A stretch of DNA of 64,000 nt from Phymatolithon calcareum (Eukaryota > Rhodophyta > Florideophyceae > Hapalidiales): the NCBI GenBank assembly GCA_977006965.1, contig OZ345371.1, positions 868,001-932,000 on the forward strand, written 5' to 3'. The position numbers and the translations under genes were made by a program. This document shows, one piece after another, positions 1 to 11,650 of this stretch (position 1 is the first letter of the stretch; every line of letters begins with the position of its first letter). The notes below the pieces were generated by a model that had not been told where the DNA came from, made no database searches, and worked only from the letters and a program-made list of their open reading frames with translations.

Positions 1-22
1 CGCTAACGGGAAAGATCAGATC

Positions 23-607
23 ATGACTGATCTTGGCGGAGACGCCAATGCGTTCGTCATGATTATAATGTACTGTTCGCAGATTGGAAATGCCCGCGTC
101 AAGCTTCAAGTGTGGATGCGATTGTCGACATTTACTGCGGCACCAGAAGACGTTGGACCTAATGTGTTCGAGCAATTTGGCGACTATTTCGGGCACGGTA
201 CTGCGTGGTTACTTTCTCTCTCCATTGATCAAATTATACGCAATTTTCGAATCAAGCTACAAGTTTGGATGCGGAACTCAGACGCTCTTCAAGAGGATGC
301 CAACTCCCCAGACACTCCCGATAGACAGGCCATTGATGTCGATATTCCAGCTATTTTAAATGTCGGATTACCTCCTGCAATCCAAGATGAAGACCAATCC
401 ATGGAGTCCGGACCCATCGCAGGTACCGACACAAACATCCCTGAAGTCCTGCAAGGTTCAACACTTTATGTGCCCAAAAAAGAGGGTTTTCGACTACATG
501 ACAAGGCTAAGGATTCAGATGCCATGCGCCCAATGAAAAGGAGAAAGATTCTCTACGGGGCGGAGATGAAGTGCAAAACTAGCTGGAAAGATGAACCGAT
601 GCACTAG
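23..607 (+). CDS. Hypothetical ORF, 194 residues, possibly a gene fragment
   Basis: I do not recognise this protein. The frame is open from the Met codon at 23 to a stop at 605-607 and may continue beyond the left edge. It contains a short internal duplication: the peptide KLQVWMR occurs twice, and the DNA is also repeated (99-120 and 252-273, about 90% identical), so the repeat arose by duplication. The C-terminal half is acidic and then basic, with a lysine/arginine run (MKRRK) near residue 180 that could be a nuclear signal. No membrane segment or known domain is visible. It could be the end of a larger gene or a repeat-derived accidental ORF; coding status is uncertain. Confidence 0.25.
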   Translation: MTDLGGDANAFVMIIMYCSQIGNARVKLQVWMRLSTFTAAPEDVGPNVFEQFGDYFGHGTAWLLSLSIDQIIRNFRIKLQVWMRNSDALQEDANSPDTPDRQAIDVDIPAILNVGLPPAIQDEDQSMESGPIAGTDTNIPEVLQGSTLYVPKKEGFRLHDKAKDSDAMRPMKRRKILYGAEMKCKTSWKDEPMH

Positions 608-725
608 CGGGCACATATTCTGGATGCGTCAATGTTTCACACAATAAATTAGGCTCAAATATCTTTACCACTTGACAGAAAACTGCAGCGAAAAACCACT
701 CCAATACCATGTTACCACGCTTCTC

Positions 726-2858
726 TCAAGCCATTTTAGACAAATCACGATGACACAATAGTGTTGCGCGAGAACCGTAATCCGTTACCTGAGTCGATGG
801 TCCCTCGACTTCATCTGGATCGCTGCAATCAATTCCCTGGGTAACCTCAAATTTCTGAGCGTGCACATCATTGTACTTCTGATTCATCTTCTTGCCATCA
901 AGAATCTTCTCGTACAGCATCATTATAGTCCCCTTACTATTTAGCGTCACATCACAGCCAACAGCTGCCTTCTCGCACACAGATACTCGCTTCGAGCTGT
1001 TCCCAAATTTGTGCAGTACATCGACGATGAATCCGCGCAGAGCGATAGCAAGCACTAGACACGCCTTTAAGGACAGTTGTGACGAGGACAAGACTTCCGG
1101 CAATCCTTCCACAGATGATATCTCCATGAACACACCTTGCGCAACGTCAATTAGATTAAAATTTTCCGCGCAATCCTCGAATCGGCGTCCCCTTCCGCCG
1201 TTCAATGTTGACGGGGAGCCTGCGGCGTTTCCGCGTAAGAGCTGCTGCACAACGCAACGGCGGTAATAAATTTTGCCCGCAAGACAAGGAAAGTTGTTCT
1301 TCAAATCATGGAGAAGAGCCTCATTTTTCGCAATAGTGGAAGGAGAAGTCGGATCGACTACGCATGCATTCTCTAAGTTCCAAATCGTTCTCTGTAGATT
1401 CGGAGTCTGCTCACGCATATTTTCCAAACCGGATTCTCCTCCGTTAAGGTCAATCCAGAACCCTTTCTCTCTCGCCTTTTTGACATCTTTTTCCATCGAT
1501 ATTTCGTCCAAGATACATGCAAAAGTGAGAAAGATACGCTTACGGACACTGTCGCGCCCGCTGTTCATCCTTGACAGCCATCTCTTTCGAATATCCGACA
1601 CGATCGTATACCTCTCCTTTCGAAGAAGACAAATGTCCATGTCTTCGAGTTTTCTTTTCTTTGCTTGCGGTGGACGCACGCTGCCGTCCTGAGATCCATC
1701 CGTTCCCGACGTACCCGTTCCAGGTGTGCTAGTTCCTGACGCTGCAGATTGCTCTCTTAGGTTTGCTGACATCAACCCATACTTGATCATGGAGTCATGG
1801 CATGCCTGGGATACCTCCGTGGCGCTATTGAATCTCGACAGCCACTCGGGCTCTAGCGCCCTCTTTTCGGTTCCCACTGGGATGAATGCGGTCTCCGCCA
1901 TCCCCACCGGCTCCGTAGGTTGGGTCACGGCATATTCGGAAGACCTTGACGCCTGCGAGATTCGTCGTGTTCGCCGACGCGAGTTGGCCCTTGCTTCCTC
2001 AATTGTCTCCCCCAGAGCTGCTTCTAGAACCATCATCCATAGTTGTCCCGCCCGCGAGCTCCTGGACACTCTTGTGTTATTGATCGGTGCAAAAAGAATC
2101 ACCGACAAACCCTGTGAGGCTGCAATAACGTCTTCAAACGGTTCCATTCGAGTCCAAAGCATATCAGACACCCAGAATCGGACCGCAGGGATCGCATGGA
2201 CAAAACTGATTACAGTTACGATCATCAAGTGGCGCAAAAGCGGAAGAGCTGCTTGACGGGGCCCAGCAAACTCATATAGATTCACCAGTCTCAACCTCGG
2301 ACCATGAGCAGGCCTCGCTGCCGCACGGGGTACTCGGCCGCTTGCGGCATAGCTGTGGTCATCCAGCTTGTCTTTCAGCATGTCTATTTGAATTGATACT
2401 TCCTTGTTATAGTTGGAAACAGTTGCTTCCAACTTAGACTGACCTCCGCTCACGGCTTCCATGTCCTTCTCCAGCTTAAAGAGCTGCTGGGAAATCTCTC
2501 CCTGCATCTCGTTCACCCTTTGCAAAAAGATCCTGTACACGCCAACGGGGGCCAAAGTATTCTCTTGTGTGTTATTGGCGGCGGCTGAGCCTTGAACGCG
2601 TGTCGACTCCTCCTCTATGGGCCGTCTTGCTGTGTTCAAATCCATACCCGTCTGATTGGACCCTATGGCGAGTCTTAAATAGGAGAGAATTCCTGGGGCC
2701 GAATTCCGGCAACTCAATAGATCCCTCCACTTGTCTTTCAGAAACAAGTCGGAGATCGTGCCGCGAAGTCCACGTCTGTGCGTGTCGGGTGTACTGTCTC
2801 GATTCTGCCAGTGATTGCTTCCGGGAAAGGGCACGCTTGCTGATGGATCGATGAGCAA
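726..2858 (-). CDS. Orphan protein, 710 residues, coiled coil and candidate membrane segment
   Basis: This is the longest uninterrupted frame in the window, and I do not recognise the family. In order: a polar N-terminus; a likely coiled coil at about residues 105-168 with heptad-like Leu/Ile spacing and Glu/Lys richness; a hydrophobic stretch at about 205-235 (LLRHLMIVTVISFVHAI) that could be a membrane segment or a buried helix; an Arg-rich patch near 290-300; a Ser/Gly/Thr low-complexity linker at 371-393; a nuclear-signal-like KKRKLED at about 400-406; and a mixed helical C-terminal half. The true start may be the Met near residue 72 (MDLNTARRP), because the first 70 residues look non-repetitive but compositionally odd. 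A 2.1-kb frame without stops argues for recent coding. It has no transposon domain that I can see, but the context is transposon-rich, so it could also be cargo of an unidentified element. Confidence 0.6.
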   Translation of the reverse strand: MLIDPSASVPFPGSNHWQNRDSTPDTHRRGLRGTISDLFLKDKWRDLLSCRNSAPGILSYLRLAIGSNQTGMDLNTARRPIEEESTRVQGSAAANNTQENTLAPVGVYRIFLQRVNEMQGEISQQLFKLEKDMEAVSGGQSKLEATVSNYNKEVSIQIDMLKDKLDDHSYAASGRVPRAAARPAHGPRLRLVNLYEFAGPRQAALPLLRHLMIVTVISFVHAIPAVRFWVSDMLWTRMEPFEDVIAASQGLSVILFAPINNTRVSRSSRAGQLWMMVLEAALGETIEEARANSRRRTRRISQASRSSEYAVTQPTEPVGMAETAFIPVGTEKRALEPEWLSRFNSATEVSQACHDSMIKYGLMSANLREQSAASGTSTPGTGTSGTDGSQDGSVRPPQAKKRKLEDMDICLLRKERYTIVSDIRKRWLSRMNSGRDSVRKRIFLTFACILDEISMEKDVKKAREKGFWIDLNGGESGLENMREQTPNLQRTIWNLENACVVDPTSPSTIAKNEALLHDLKNNFPCLAGKIYYRRCVVQQLLRGNAAGSPSTLNGGRGRRFEDCAENFNLIDVAQGVFMEISSVEGLPEVLSSSQLSLKACLVLAIALRGFIVDVLHKFGNSSKRVSVCEKAAVGCDVTLNSKGTIMMLYEKILDGKKMNQKYNDVHAQKFEVTQGIDCSDPDEVEGPSTQVTDYGSRATLLCHRDLSKMA

Positions 2859-5800
2859 GCTGCAGTATCGAATGCTCGATCTAGCTTGGCGGCGAAATGA
2901 ATCACTCGGTACACGAATGTCTGACCTGCAGGTCGTGCAGTCTTAGAAGACTCATATGTTTGCCTTGTTTTTAAAATGGCTAGTAAAAACATCTGTTTTT
3001 TATGAAATCAGAAAATCGCGTTCGACTGCCAGTTCCCCTTTTATGCCTCATGGGGCGATGGAAGAATCTGGAGTTACAAGTTTTATGGAAAAGTTTGAAA
3101 TTTATCCAAAAATTTGGAGAGCTCCCCAACTTTTTCTGTATTTAGCATCTACAGACGTCACCGAGGCCGCCAATCCAGCTCATCTTGTGCCAATGTGTCC
3201 CTGTCACACTACCTTCCGGCATTGATCTCGAATCGCGTGTACAGGCAGGCGAAATCATATGCGCACGGCAAAACGGAGACAGTTCCTCTTCTCTCAAGAC
3301 GGCAGGATATCGGAACGTGCTGGTGGCAGTGTTCATGCTCAACTCCGACTCTAATATTATCGGTACGGAAATCAGGAAGATTCGATTATTCACCTCCGCC
3401 TTTCACGCCATATATTCTGCCTCCGGTCCAATGTGTAACTAAGTTTTTCGCCCACGACCTGACATCATTCTCTCTATCTCGCTACCTGTATCCCGTGTCA
3501 GCTTATTGATGTCTAATTGAGAACTATCGCCCAGCTGCTTAAGATGCTACTGGTGAGTTCTACTACTTCCTATTCCGGCGCCAAAAAGACATTGAATAAC
3601 TACTGACAGACGGCCACGTATTGTGTCACTTGTTCTCGGTGCGAATAGTACGATGGAGTGCCATGAAGCGATTTAGTCTCCTACTGGTTTCAATTCACTC
3701 CTTATTGCATTACCTACGACATTCTGTTCTCCAGTCTCACCCATGACGTTAACTTTACTAATCTAGTTTTCTGGCTTTTCCGTACAGGTTTTCTCTTCAA
3801 CTCAGCTGATCCTGATTGGTAGATCAGCTATCGTCTCGCAAGCAAGGCCACCGGTTTCTATTCGTAGTAAGGATTTTGTGTCGTCTCGCATCCAAGACCA
3901 TTATTTTATAGTCGTAGTTAGGACTTTTGTGTACGTTAATTGCAAATGCAGCTTCTGGTCCCGTCCTGGCAGGGACATAATCCTCTCTACTTGCTCTCAT
4001 AAATACTGTGGTGCCCATGTCGGGCTCCATTATAACTCAACCAAATTCTGGTTTCATATTTGCAGAATCGTCGCCCGTTGGCATTTTCCGAAGTGGTCCA
4101 GACCGAATTCTGTGTGCAGCCTCTATACGTTCGGAAAAGCACATTATCCGGCCGTTTTTACGAAAATTTTGAGTCCTAAATCGTTCAGCTTAAGTGGTCT
4201 CAAAGAACACTAAATTTCACTTTACCCAACGCTGCCAGCTGGTTCATTGTGGCACACCGCGCACTCTCACCTCCTTTGGTACGCAGGTTTCATGCACCTC
4301 TTCATTTGGTTATTCGTCAAGCTTAAGTGGTTGACCAGCGCGACAAATGATACATTTATCCATTACAGTCGGGTAGTTTCTGGATGTATGAAAATGATGG
4401 ATTTTTGAGGCCTTCACTTCTCCAGTGAGGAAAAATAAGTTGGAAGCTTAAATTCGATTGTTCATTTTGATGTGAAGAGGATTTTATAAGTTGTAAATCA
4501 CTAAATTTACATTATTCCTCGGCGAGGAGAAAAAAATACGTTCGATTTGGGCAGAGGAAGAGGAAAAAATAAGTCCTTTCTGACTTAATTTTTGTGCGAA
4601 CAAAATAAGTTAGTTTTTTCAAATATTTTGAAAACGTGAACAGAAAACGACAACAGTCTGGGCGTGGACCGCTTTATCATCGTTTCAGTTCGTAGTGGTC
4701 CGGTGAAAGAGTCATTTTTTGTACTTTGTGCGGGAGCTTCCATTGGCGAAAACTTTAGTTTTCAAAACTGCGTGTTTTTTAGCGTCTACAAAAACAAGTC
4801 GTATGTGTACCGTAACCGATAACAAATGTGTAAAATGTACTCGTACCTGGCCCTCGTGGGTACAATAGTCGGGTCCTATTGTACCTACTCGGGCCTGGTA
4901 CTCTTACGTTTTAATTTCATTTGTTATCCCGGCTTACGGTACACATCTCCTTAATATAGCCGCTATTATGACGGGCACAAATCAAAGATTTTCGATCCGC
5001 AGAAATGCGATGACCCCTTTTGGAGAGCCTTTTTTGAGATTTATATTCTATACGATACTTCTTTGCCGCGTTTTGGCAACCCCTGTAAACTTGACGCCAA
5101 TCAGATCAGAATCTCTGCAACACTTGCAAAGCATAAATCCACATAAACAATGCGACTTGTACTAGAGTATGTGTCGACAACAAGGCACAGACCTGTTGAA
5201 CAATTGGCAGTTTCATCTTCGAAATATTTTTGCTTCTCTTCCTCTCCAATGGTCATTAGCTAAAGATGAAGCTTTATCTCCAGTCTTCTACACTCCTAAT
5301 TCTGTATGGCACTCGATCTATGGCACTCTCTGAGCAAAATAACTCGGCTTACCGTCTTGCGTGATGACATCAAGCTCTTCTTGGGGTGATTGGTCCCAAG
5401 ATCCTTTCAGGGCGTAGGCGAGAGAGCCCTCAAGACTTCTTTCAGAGATTCTGTTCATTGCATGAAGGTTCGGGCTGCCTTCTGGGAATATTGAAGTCGC
5501 TACTGGAGCGGAGAGCTTGGTATTCGACGAAAAACATTGGCGACCATGATATCTGTAAGCCAGCCTTGCTGGGACGGCGTTCTGCCGGCTTGGACTCTAT
5601 ACAAGCACGTGCGAGGAAGGAAAAACTTCCTCAGCCTTTCCTGCCTTGAACTTAACATTTTATTTTCTTAATAACAGTAATATTCACTGGCTGCTGAACT
5701 AAGACACATTTCACTGTCTGACAGCACGGTTGCGGAGGTAATTGTGAAGAAAATAATGATCGCGGAAGCGAACCACTGAGTCTTTTTTTCTGCATCAACA

Positions 5801-6314
5801 TCAAATTATTGAGGCTTTTCTTTGCACGCACTGGTTATTTCACCGCTTCCCATATCCCTGGCCAGAACAAGCATGAAACGAAGATTCCGAACTCGATGAA
5901 GCTCTCACAGTTATCTCAAACTTATTGTCCAAGCAACGACTTTCCGATATTCAAAAAGAGATGCTCTAAATGGCAGTTGATACCGTCCAAGGAAAATTTC
6001 CGAAATCAGAATGAAAACGTAAGCGAAGGATTGTAGCGCAACGAAAAGCCTCTCAGGTTCAATGATAATTGACCAAGGGAGCTTCAATTGATCAGAAATC
6101 CATCCTTCCATCCATCCATTAAATTATTTTATCTAGCGAAGAACGAAGGGCGTTTAAGGTACTAGTTAGGGTAGTCCTCACCTAGAACACAAGGCCGCCA
6201 TTCCAGATCTGGAGCTAGAAATCTGTTCAGCATTCGTTTTACAAACAGTTTTGAGCTTATGTTTCGCACGGACGGCCGCCAATCGAATGTCTCAGACTTT
6301 TACCAGAGTTCGGC
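2859..6314. other. Intergenic stretch without a supported gene
   Basis: Only short frames without family resemblance are present on either strand. The part at 4400-4640 is A-rich with several AATAAGT-like words. The one clear structure is the palindrome at 4803-4946. A (CCAT)n-like run lies near 6104-6119. Confidence 0.6.
4803..4946. repeat. 144-bp near-perfect palindrome, foldback MITE candidate
   Basis: The left arm (4803-4868) begins ATGTGTACCGTAA and ends GTACAATAG. The right arm (4876-4946) is its reverse complement with small indels, ending TTACGGTACACAT. Only seven bases separate the arms. Such compact foldback structures are typical of non-autonomous DNA transposons or of extruded hairpins. 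No flanking target duplication is obvious and no ORF lies inside. Confidence 0.7.
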
Positions 6315-6915
6315 ATGAACACTGGTCATCCTTTCGCAGCCGCTCTTGAACTGTACGCAGCACACGACAACGTTTCAAGAGATATCCTTCTCAGGAGACT
6401 CAAGTAAAAACTACCGAACGAAATAGCAAAGATGGTAGTGTACCTCTTGAAACCGTCGTCGGTCACGTCGGCGGGAGACGAGACAAGAACATAGCGCATC
6501 GTCGATCGGGGAGTTCCTCAAGTTTCTCCGCTTAGTCCGTGTGTCTACATTATATTCATGGATACATTTGCTGAAGCGGTTTCCAATGCCTTAGATAACC
6601 TTTCTGAGAGCCCAGTACAACTTTTTGCTGACGATGTCTAACTTTAGGCCAAGAATGTGAAGGGAATGCAAAAGTTACTAGACATGGCGACGACTTGGGC
6701 AAAGTAAAATGGCATGAAATGGAACAGTAAAGCGGGAAAGAGCGAGGTTCTCATGTGCAAAGGTCTCCCGAAGCATAGTTTCCTCCCTGCGGAGTGAGAG
6801 ATGCATCAAGCATGCAGGACATCCTATCTTGGGGTAAGTATGAACGACAAGGGGGTAGCAGACGACATGTAACGTTCGAGGATTAGAACCCGCTACATGC
6901 ATAAAAATCTTCAAA
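6315..6915 (+). pseudogene. LINE family B reverse transcriptase fragment
   Basis: The translation shows decayed reverse transcriptase motifs: a catalytic-A-like region (ELYAAHDNVSRD), the GVPQVSPLSP motif, IFMDTFAEAVS and the active-site box FADDV, followed by a thumb-like KAGKSEVL segment. Several stops interrupt it. It closely parallels the copy at 21138-21599, which defines family B here. Endonuclease and C-terminal parts are missing. It would have acted in target-primed reverse transcription; now it is a relic. Confidence 0.75.
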
Positions 6916-7330
6916 TGCCTAATTTTTGGTCATGTGCGCCTATGGTGTTGATAAGGCGTGAAAATGATGAGGATTGTGAAGAGAGCAGGAAGATGAATGA
7001 AGATAGTGAATGTCTCTTGGCTCCCTTTAGTCAGGAGCCGACGTTTTCTTGATTTAAGTAGAAAAGAAAAGGCAAATGATAACACGGAGAATGATGTAGC
7101 TCAACATTCGCCGGAAATCGCAACGGTCTTGACAGAGGCTGAATTCCTTGCATGAATGAGAGCGCTTCGAGGCGCATCCAAATCATGGAGCCGAAGTTGT
7201 ATGACGACGAGAAAGCGTGTTCCTTGGCGCATCCCAAAAAGCCCAACGTAGAGTGGATGTCGTGATGCGTAGGGCACACGCACAGGAAACAAAGATGTAA
7301 TGTCAGGACCGTGGATTGACGAGCAGTGAT
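6916..7330. other. No supported gene
   Basis: This is a spacer between two LINE fragments. Short frames on both strands lack recognisable motifs. Part may be unrecognised LINE sequence preceding the C-terminal fragment that follows. Confidence 0.4.
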
Positions 7331-7776
7331 GGCTTGTTAAACAGGTACATGAAATCACACAGGCAACTGGCGGTTCAGTACGCCTTTGGAAGATTTCCCC
7401 AAGTGTCTACCACACTGATGGCAGATAGATTCGGAAACAAAGTCAGACAGCACATGGAGACCCTGGATCGCAACTTGTCAGCCTGTTGACTCAAGGAAGA
7501 CGACAGAGCGGCAACTGAGAAGGCATTAGATGACCATTTGCTCTTCATCAAAAGCATCATCGAGAGTATGCAGCATGAAGAAGACCTGTACTGCAAGAAG
7601 AAGCGACGCCTCGAAACTGCTACGAAGAGCAATCAAAACAACTGAACACAAGCTTGGGTCTCAGATAGAATGCCAGACATAAGAGTAGAGCCGCCCTAGC
7701 GAGGGCAGCACCTGAGGAAGCCTTGCTCGTATATTCGTATGAATGCGGGGCTTTAAAAAAATTGCAATAAAAAAGG
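7331..7776 (+). pseudogene. LINE family A 3' end
   Basis: The region encodes the conserved C-terminus of LINE family A ORF2 (RQLAVQYAFGRFPQVSTT, then RQHMETLDRNL and a KALDDHLLFIKSIIE helix), matching the best copy at 51699-52715. One stop interrupts it. The 3' UTR ends with GGGGCTTTAAAAAAATTGCA plus an A-rich tail, the same terminal block seen at about 27131, 31350 and 51510. This is a 5'-truncated insertion, as is common for LINEs. Confidence 0.8.
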
Positions 7777-7972
7777 TGCATGAAATCAAATCACGGCGAA
7801 CATGAATGGATGTACTTGATATTCAGGCGTAAACTGCAATGATAACGAACGATAGTGTGCAAGCAGCACAATATTGGTGTCCATATGTGAGGTATCGTAT
7901 GTCGCAATACTAATGCTGCCGAAATGAGAATATGTCCTACATATGACGCCAATGACAAAGAGATTGTTTTTT
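7777..7972. other. Short unassigned spacer
   Basis: Nothing recognisable lies between the tail of the plus-strand LINE A fragment and the tail of the minus-strand A' LINE. Confidence 0.4.
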
Positions 7973-8104
7973 TGCAACTGTTTAGTTGTTTATTTGAAAG
8001 CCCTCATTAACACTCCAAAGACTCTACGGGAGCAGCTTTTCGTAACTTGTTCATTCTTGTATATCGCCTGGTCCCTAATACAGGGACTCGGCGTTTTCCA
8101 TATT

Positions 8105-8112
8105 GTCAATTA
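8105..8112. repeat. Left 8-bp target-site duplication (GTCAATTA)
   Basis: Identical to 13577-13584. The paralogous empty LINE site at 38813-38820 reads GTCGATTA once. Confidence 0.85.
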
Positions 8113-8115
8113 GAG

Positions 8116-8147
8116 CAAGTCAGATTTCTACGGGACGTCCATGGATT
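8116..8147. repeat. Left terminal inverted repeat
   Basis: 32 bp beginning CAAGTCAGATTTCTACG. It is the perfect reverse complement of 13538-13569. Confidence 0.85.
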
Positions 8148-8225
8148 GTAGTGGACGCTTATGGACATTCATGGACGTTCACAGGCGTCCTGAGGCGTCC
8201 TGACCAGTCATAAACTGTCCGTTGA
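8148..8225. repeat. Left subterminal degenerate array
   Basis: Successive words resembling GGAC(G/A)TTCATGGA and GGCGTCCTGA at roughly 10-14 bp spacing. This resembles the transposase-binding subterminal arrays of some DNA transposons. A counterpart lies at 13440-13537. Confidence 0.5.
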
Positions 8226-8639
8226 AATTCCAAGAAAACTAGTGGATTAGTTTGGAAAATAATGGAAACGTAACGTTACATATGGGCTCAATCTAGAATT
8301 ATTCTCGTCAGAGTAATGACCTGATTATTTGAGAAATTGCAGACAAAATTCCTACACGGGCCAGTTTTCCTCGGTATCTTAGAAACGACACAACGCCAAT
8401 ATTGATAGTAGTGCTGAGCGCAAAAATTTGCAGCTCCCCATAGCAGTCTTTTGCAGAACACATACCGTAGCTGTAGAAAGTGGTAAGAATCTTGTTGCTA
8501 ACGTAGTGAGAACAGTCGAGACAGGCACGAGTTGAACTTTCAGCAAACCAGAGTATTCGAAGCTCTTCAGAATCTCAAAGAGAAGGGCCCAGGTTTTATT
8601 ATAGAGAACGATTGTTCTCGTACGCATCTGCGATCACCT

Positions 8640-10245
8640 TGTCGATAGTATCCGCCATTGCTTTGGCGTCAGTTATAACCTTGATTAATGGAACACTCTA
8701 CTCGTTGATTTGACATGCGAAGCCGAAGCAGTGCGTCGCCAGATAGGTTAACTCCACGGTACTCCGAGCGATGATCAATAAGGTACTGCACCCCGTTCTT
8801 GAAATAGTAGAACGCCGTCCGACTCAGAGGGAGCTCTTCCGTCCCATATACCTGCGACAAATTCTTGACCTGACGAAACTGCCTCTCAAGCGTCACATTC
8901 TTCTCCGCCTCAGGCGACAGGGACAAAGGCAGTAAACCCGCCACGAATGCGGCAGTGAGTGCAGATGAAACAGTCAGAATTCAGATAGGGGAAGACTTAT
9001 CAAGAAGAGGTACAACTTCAGTTGGCCTTGGGCTCGGTGCCTCAGATATTGAAGCAGAGCGTGACACAAGAACGACAGGTGCGGGTATTTTCTCAGCGTG
9101 GTTGGTGTCAACACGACTTCCATCGCCCTCCACCAAGCTGCAAATGCAAGAAGCGACTAAGAAAGATTCTTCGATGATAGAAGCGCTTGTCTCCAGAGCC
9201 ACCCGAAGCCGTTCTCGCCGACTGGATCTGTCTTCACCAAACCAGAAATACACAACTTCCGTGAAACGTGCGAATTTGTACCCAGACCGCAAAAGTATCC
9301 ATCGAGCCACACGCCGGACGAAATCACCATCCAAGCCGATATCTATTCTGTCTGACGTGGCGCGTAGGTTTTATTCGAGCAAGCTCTCTTCTGCCGACTT
9401 GTGTGCTTCTGAACGGACAGTATCAGTTGATCGCGCCATGTCCAGCTGGAGGGAACGTTCAATATCGTTAGATCGAACGCTACCTGATGCACTTTTCACT
9501 TGAGCACGGCGTAGAAATGAATGTGACAACTCACTCAGCGGACCAGCGGCTGGTACTCTCACACGAGCATACCCGTCCTCGCTGACACTGTTCAGGATTG
9601 ATCCTTGATGTAATTTTCTGTCGTCATCGCTGGGTATTCCCAACAGGCCCCCAGTAGATCCTCGAGCTGGCGCGAGTGGTTCATATTCGCCAGTTCCGTA
9701 GTCAGAACCGTCTTCCATTTGGTCCAGAGCTTGAATGTCTCCTCCCGTCCGCCCAGGAGCAGCAAGCGATCGTGTAGAGTTAGAAGCCGAGAAATTGGAA
9801 GCAGAGCCAGTACACTGCCCAGTTTTCAAGTATGTGGCGTAGCGAGAACGTAAATTTGGGACATTGTTTCGTACGTCCGCTAGCTCCATACCCATATTCA
9901 CGACGATATACCTTCGAATGGCTTGGAAACTTGCAAGATATGTTGAGGACGACCGGCCAGGAATATTGTCGAACCTGAAAATTCAATTAACCTTCATATA
10001 TTCGAAGTCCTCGTTTGACAAAATACCCTCAAACACGGAGCACGCCACGTTGAGACTTATTGGGTTCCCCCACTGGTTGTCGTTCAGAAAGTGGAGTGGC
10101 TTTTCCCAAAAACTATTCAGCGACGATCGTGATGGTACGTTGGCATTCTCTGGTAAGCCGAGCTCTTGAAAAAACTGCTCGTATTTCCTTTCTCATGGTT
10201 CCGGATCACTCAGCATCTTAGGAACTCGAAAGCGTCTCGACGACA
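8640..10245 (-). pseudogene. Unknown transposon-borne gene, broken (about 525 codons)
   Basis: Reading from an ATG at 10245 (MSSRRFRVPK), one frame runs to 8669 interrupted by only four stops: after DPEP, after MKVN, after ESLLE and after DKSSPI. Near 8690 a one-base shift moves into another protein-like stretch (ITDAKAMADTIDKVIADAY) that ends at a stop near 8610. The mid-region is Ser/Gly/Arg-rich. The C-terminal part has a hydrophobic segment (TAAFVAGLLPLSL) followed by a charged helix. I do not recognise the family and see no DDE or tyrosine-recombinase signature. It is a pseudogene or a spliced gene; the extremely short GT..AG candidate at the second stop (17 nt) is too small to be a credible intron. 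A relative lies at 12670-13290 on the opposite strand. Confidence 0.6.
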
Positions 10246-11650
10246 TGATTAGAGAATTTCTCGTACACATAGTCCATTCACAAGTTATAACAAGCGAAAT
10301 GGTTGACTGCAACGAAGTTCTGGCCTTGCGACTAAAACTACTCGAACGCCAGGCGACGTAATGTCTTGCGACTCAAATTTTGCATATCTGTGCGGATTAA
10401 CAATTAAATAATAATCTAGGTTTTGCTTTGCAATCCTTTCTTTCATTCGCCTCACGACTGAGTAATAGTGATCGACACTCTACGTTCTATCTGGCGACCA
10501 TAAAGATAGAGAAACTTCAGACGACTGCACGCTGTACGCTTTAGTCTGCTCCCGAATCCCGATTTGAAATTCTAATCATGAAACGAGCAAACTGTAGCAC
10601 AATTTTCGCCTCGCGACTAAATACGAAAATACGCCAGTTCTTTATCACTTATCAGTTAAGCTTAGTGACGTAATATAGACTGTACGGAAGAGCCAAAGGT
10701 ATGAGGACAATCATGCGTTCTTTATCTTCTGCTTCAGTCGCACAGGATTTATTTCCTGATGGGAAGATTCAACAAGAACAGATGTGTTTGAACTGCAGAA
10801 AGGAATTGTGGACGTGCTCCTCGTTTGTACCCGTTTTTGTATTCACTCGTCCAACGAGGTCAGAATCATCTAGTGACGTTTTCCCCAATTACTGTGATGG
10901 TAGCTCTCATTCTCAACTCGGTCGGCTTTTTTACTCTTATTGCTCTCATTTTAAGTCTCGGAATGAGTATGGTCGATTTTCCAGCAATGGGATTGTAACA
11001 GTTCTGGCTGCTGGAATCTACAGTCGTTAGTTTCTGTTTGTGAAAATCAGCCCACTCAAGCTGATTCATTTCGATCTTCTGCGAGAATTATACTTTTCTA
11101 TTGCTATCACTGGGACATCGTTTAAAAAAGCGGCGAAATCATTCAGCATAACAAAGTGTACAATTCTGGCCGAGCAAGGGACCTCAGGCGCTCGACATTT
11201 TTAAATCGAGAAATAGCAAAGGAAATGCTGCCATGCGAGTTCAAATCAGTTGGTCTGCTCGGTGTCATCCTGTTTTTGGAGCCTGATGATGTTGAGTCCG
11301 CTTTCTTTCTCCGTGCGGCGATTGTGAGGACTTTGCGCGCCCCACGACTCGTTTTTTACTAAAGAGAAGAGCCTCGTTCGAAACGTACTGTGGCGAGTGG
11401 GGTTTTCGCAGCGCTTCTAAAAGACTTTAAAGATCGTGGAATTTCGGAAAGTTCAACGCATGCCTGCCTCGACTCTTCTTACTACGTTGGGGACAAGATT
11501 GTTACCACGTGCGTGGTCGACGGTTTTACTGCTACGGCGTGTGTTTGTGCTGAAAAAGACTGCTGTAGTAAGCTGAAAAACGACCGCTCGGATCGTTTTT
11601 GCGCCAAAAACTACTCACAACATTGACTTTGTGGCGTTTATAAGATACCG
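10246..11650. other. Transposon interior without a recognised gene
   Basis: A few short frames exist on both strands (for instance 10701-11030 plus and a cysteine-containing one at 11390-11626 plus that lacks an ATG start), but none resembles a known family or has a convincing start. Confidence 0.5.

Noticed and set aside
8113-8225. CRISPR-like array
   Set aside because: The words are degenerate, overlapping and partly palindromic with no constant-length unique spacers, and the context is eukaryotic.
9981-9997. A 17-nt GT..AG intron that would remove an in-frame stop in the transposon-borne gene
   Set aside because: It is shorter than any credible spliceosomal intron, and removing it would shift the frame away from the one that continues downstream.
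11390-11626. Small cysteine-containing secreted protein
   Set aside because: The frame has no ATG start, no signal peptide and no recognisable cysteine pattern.
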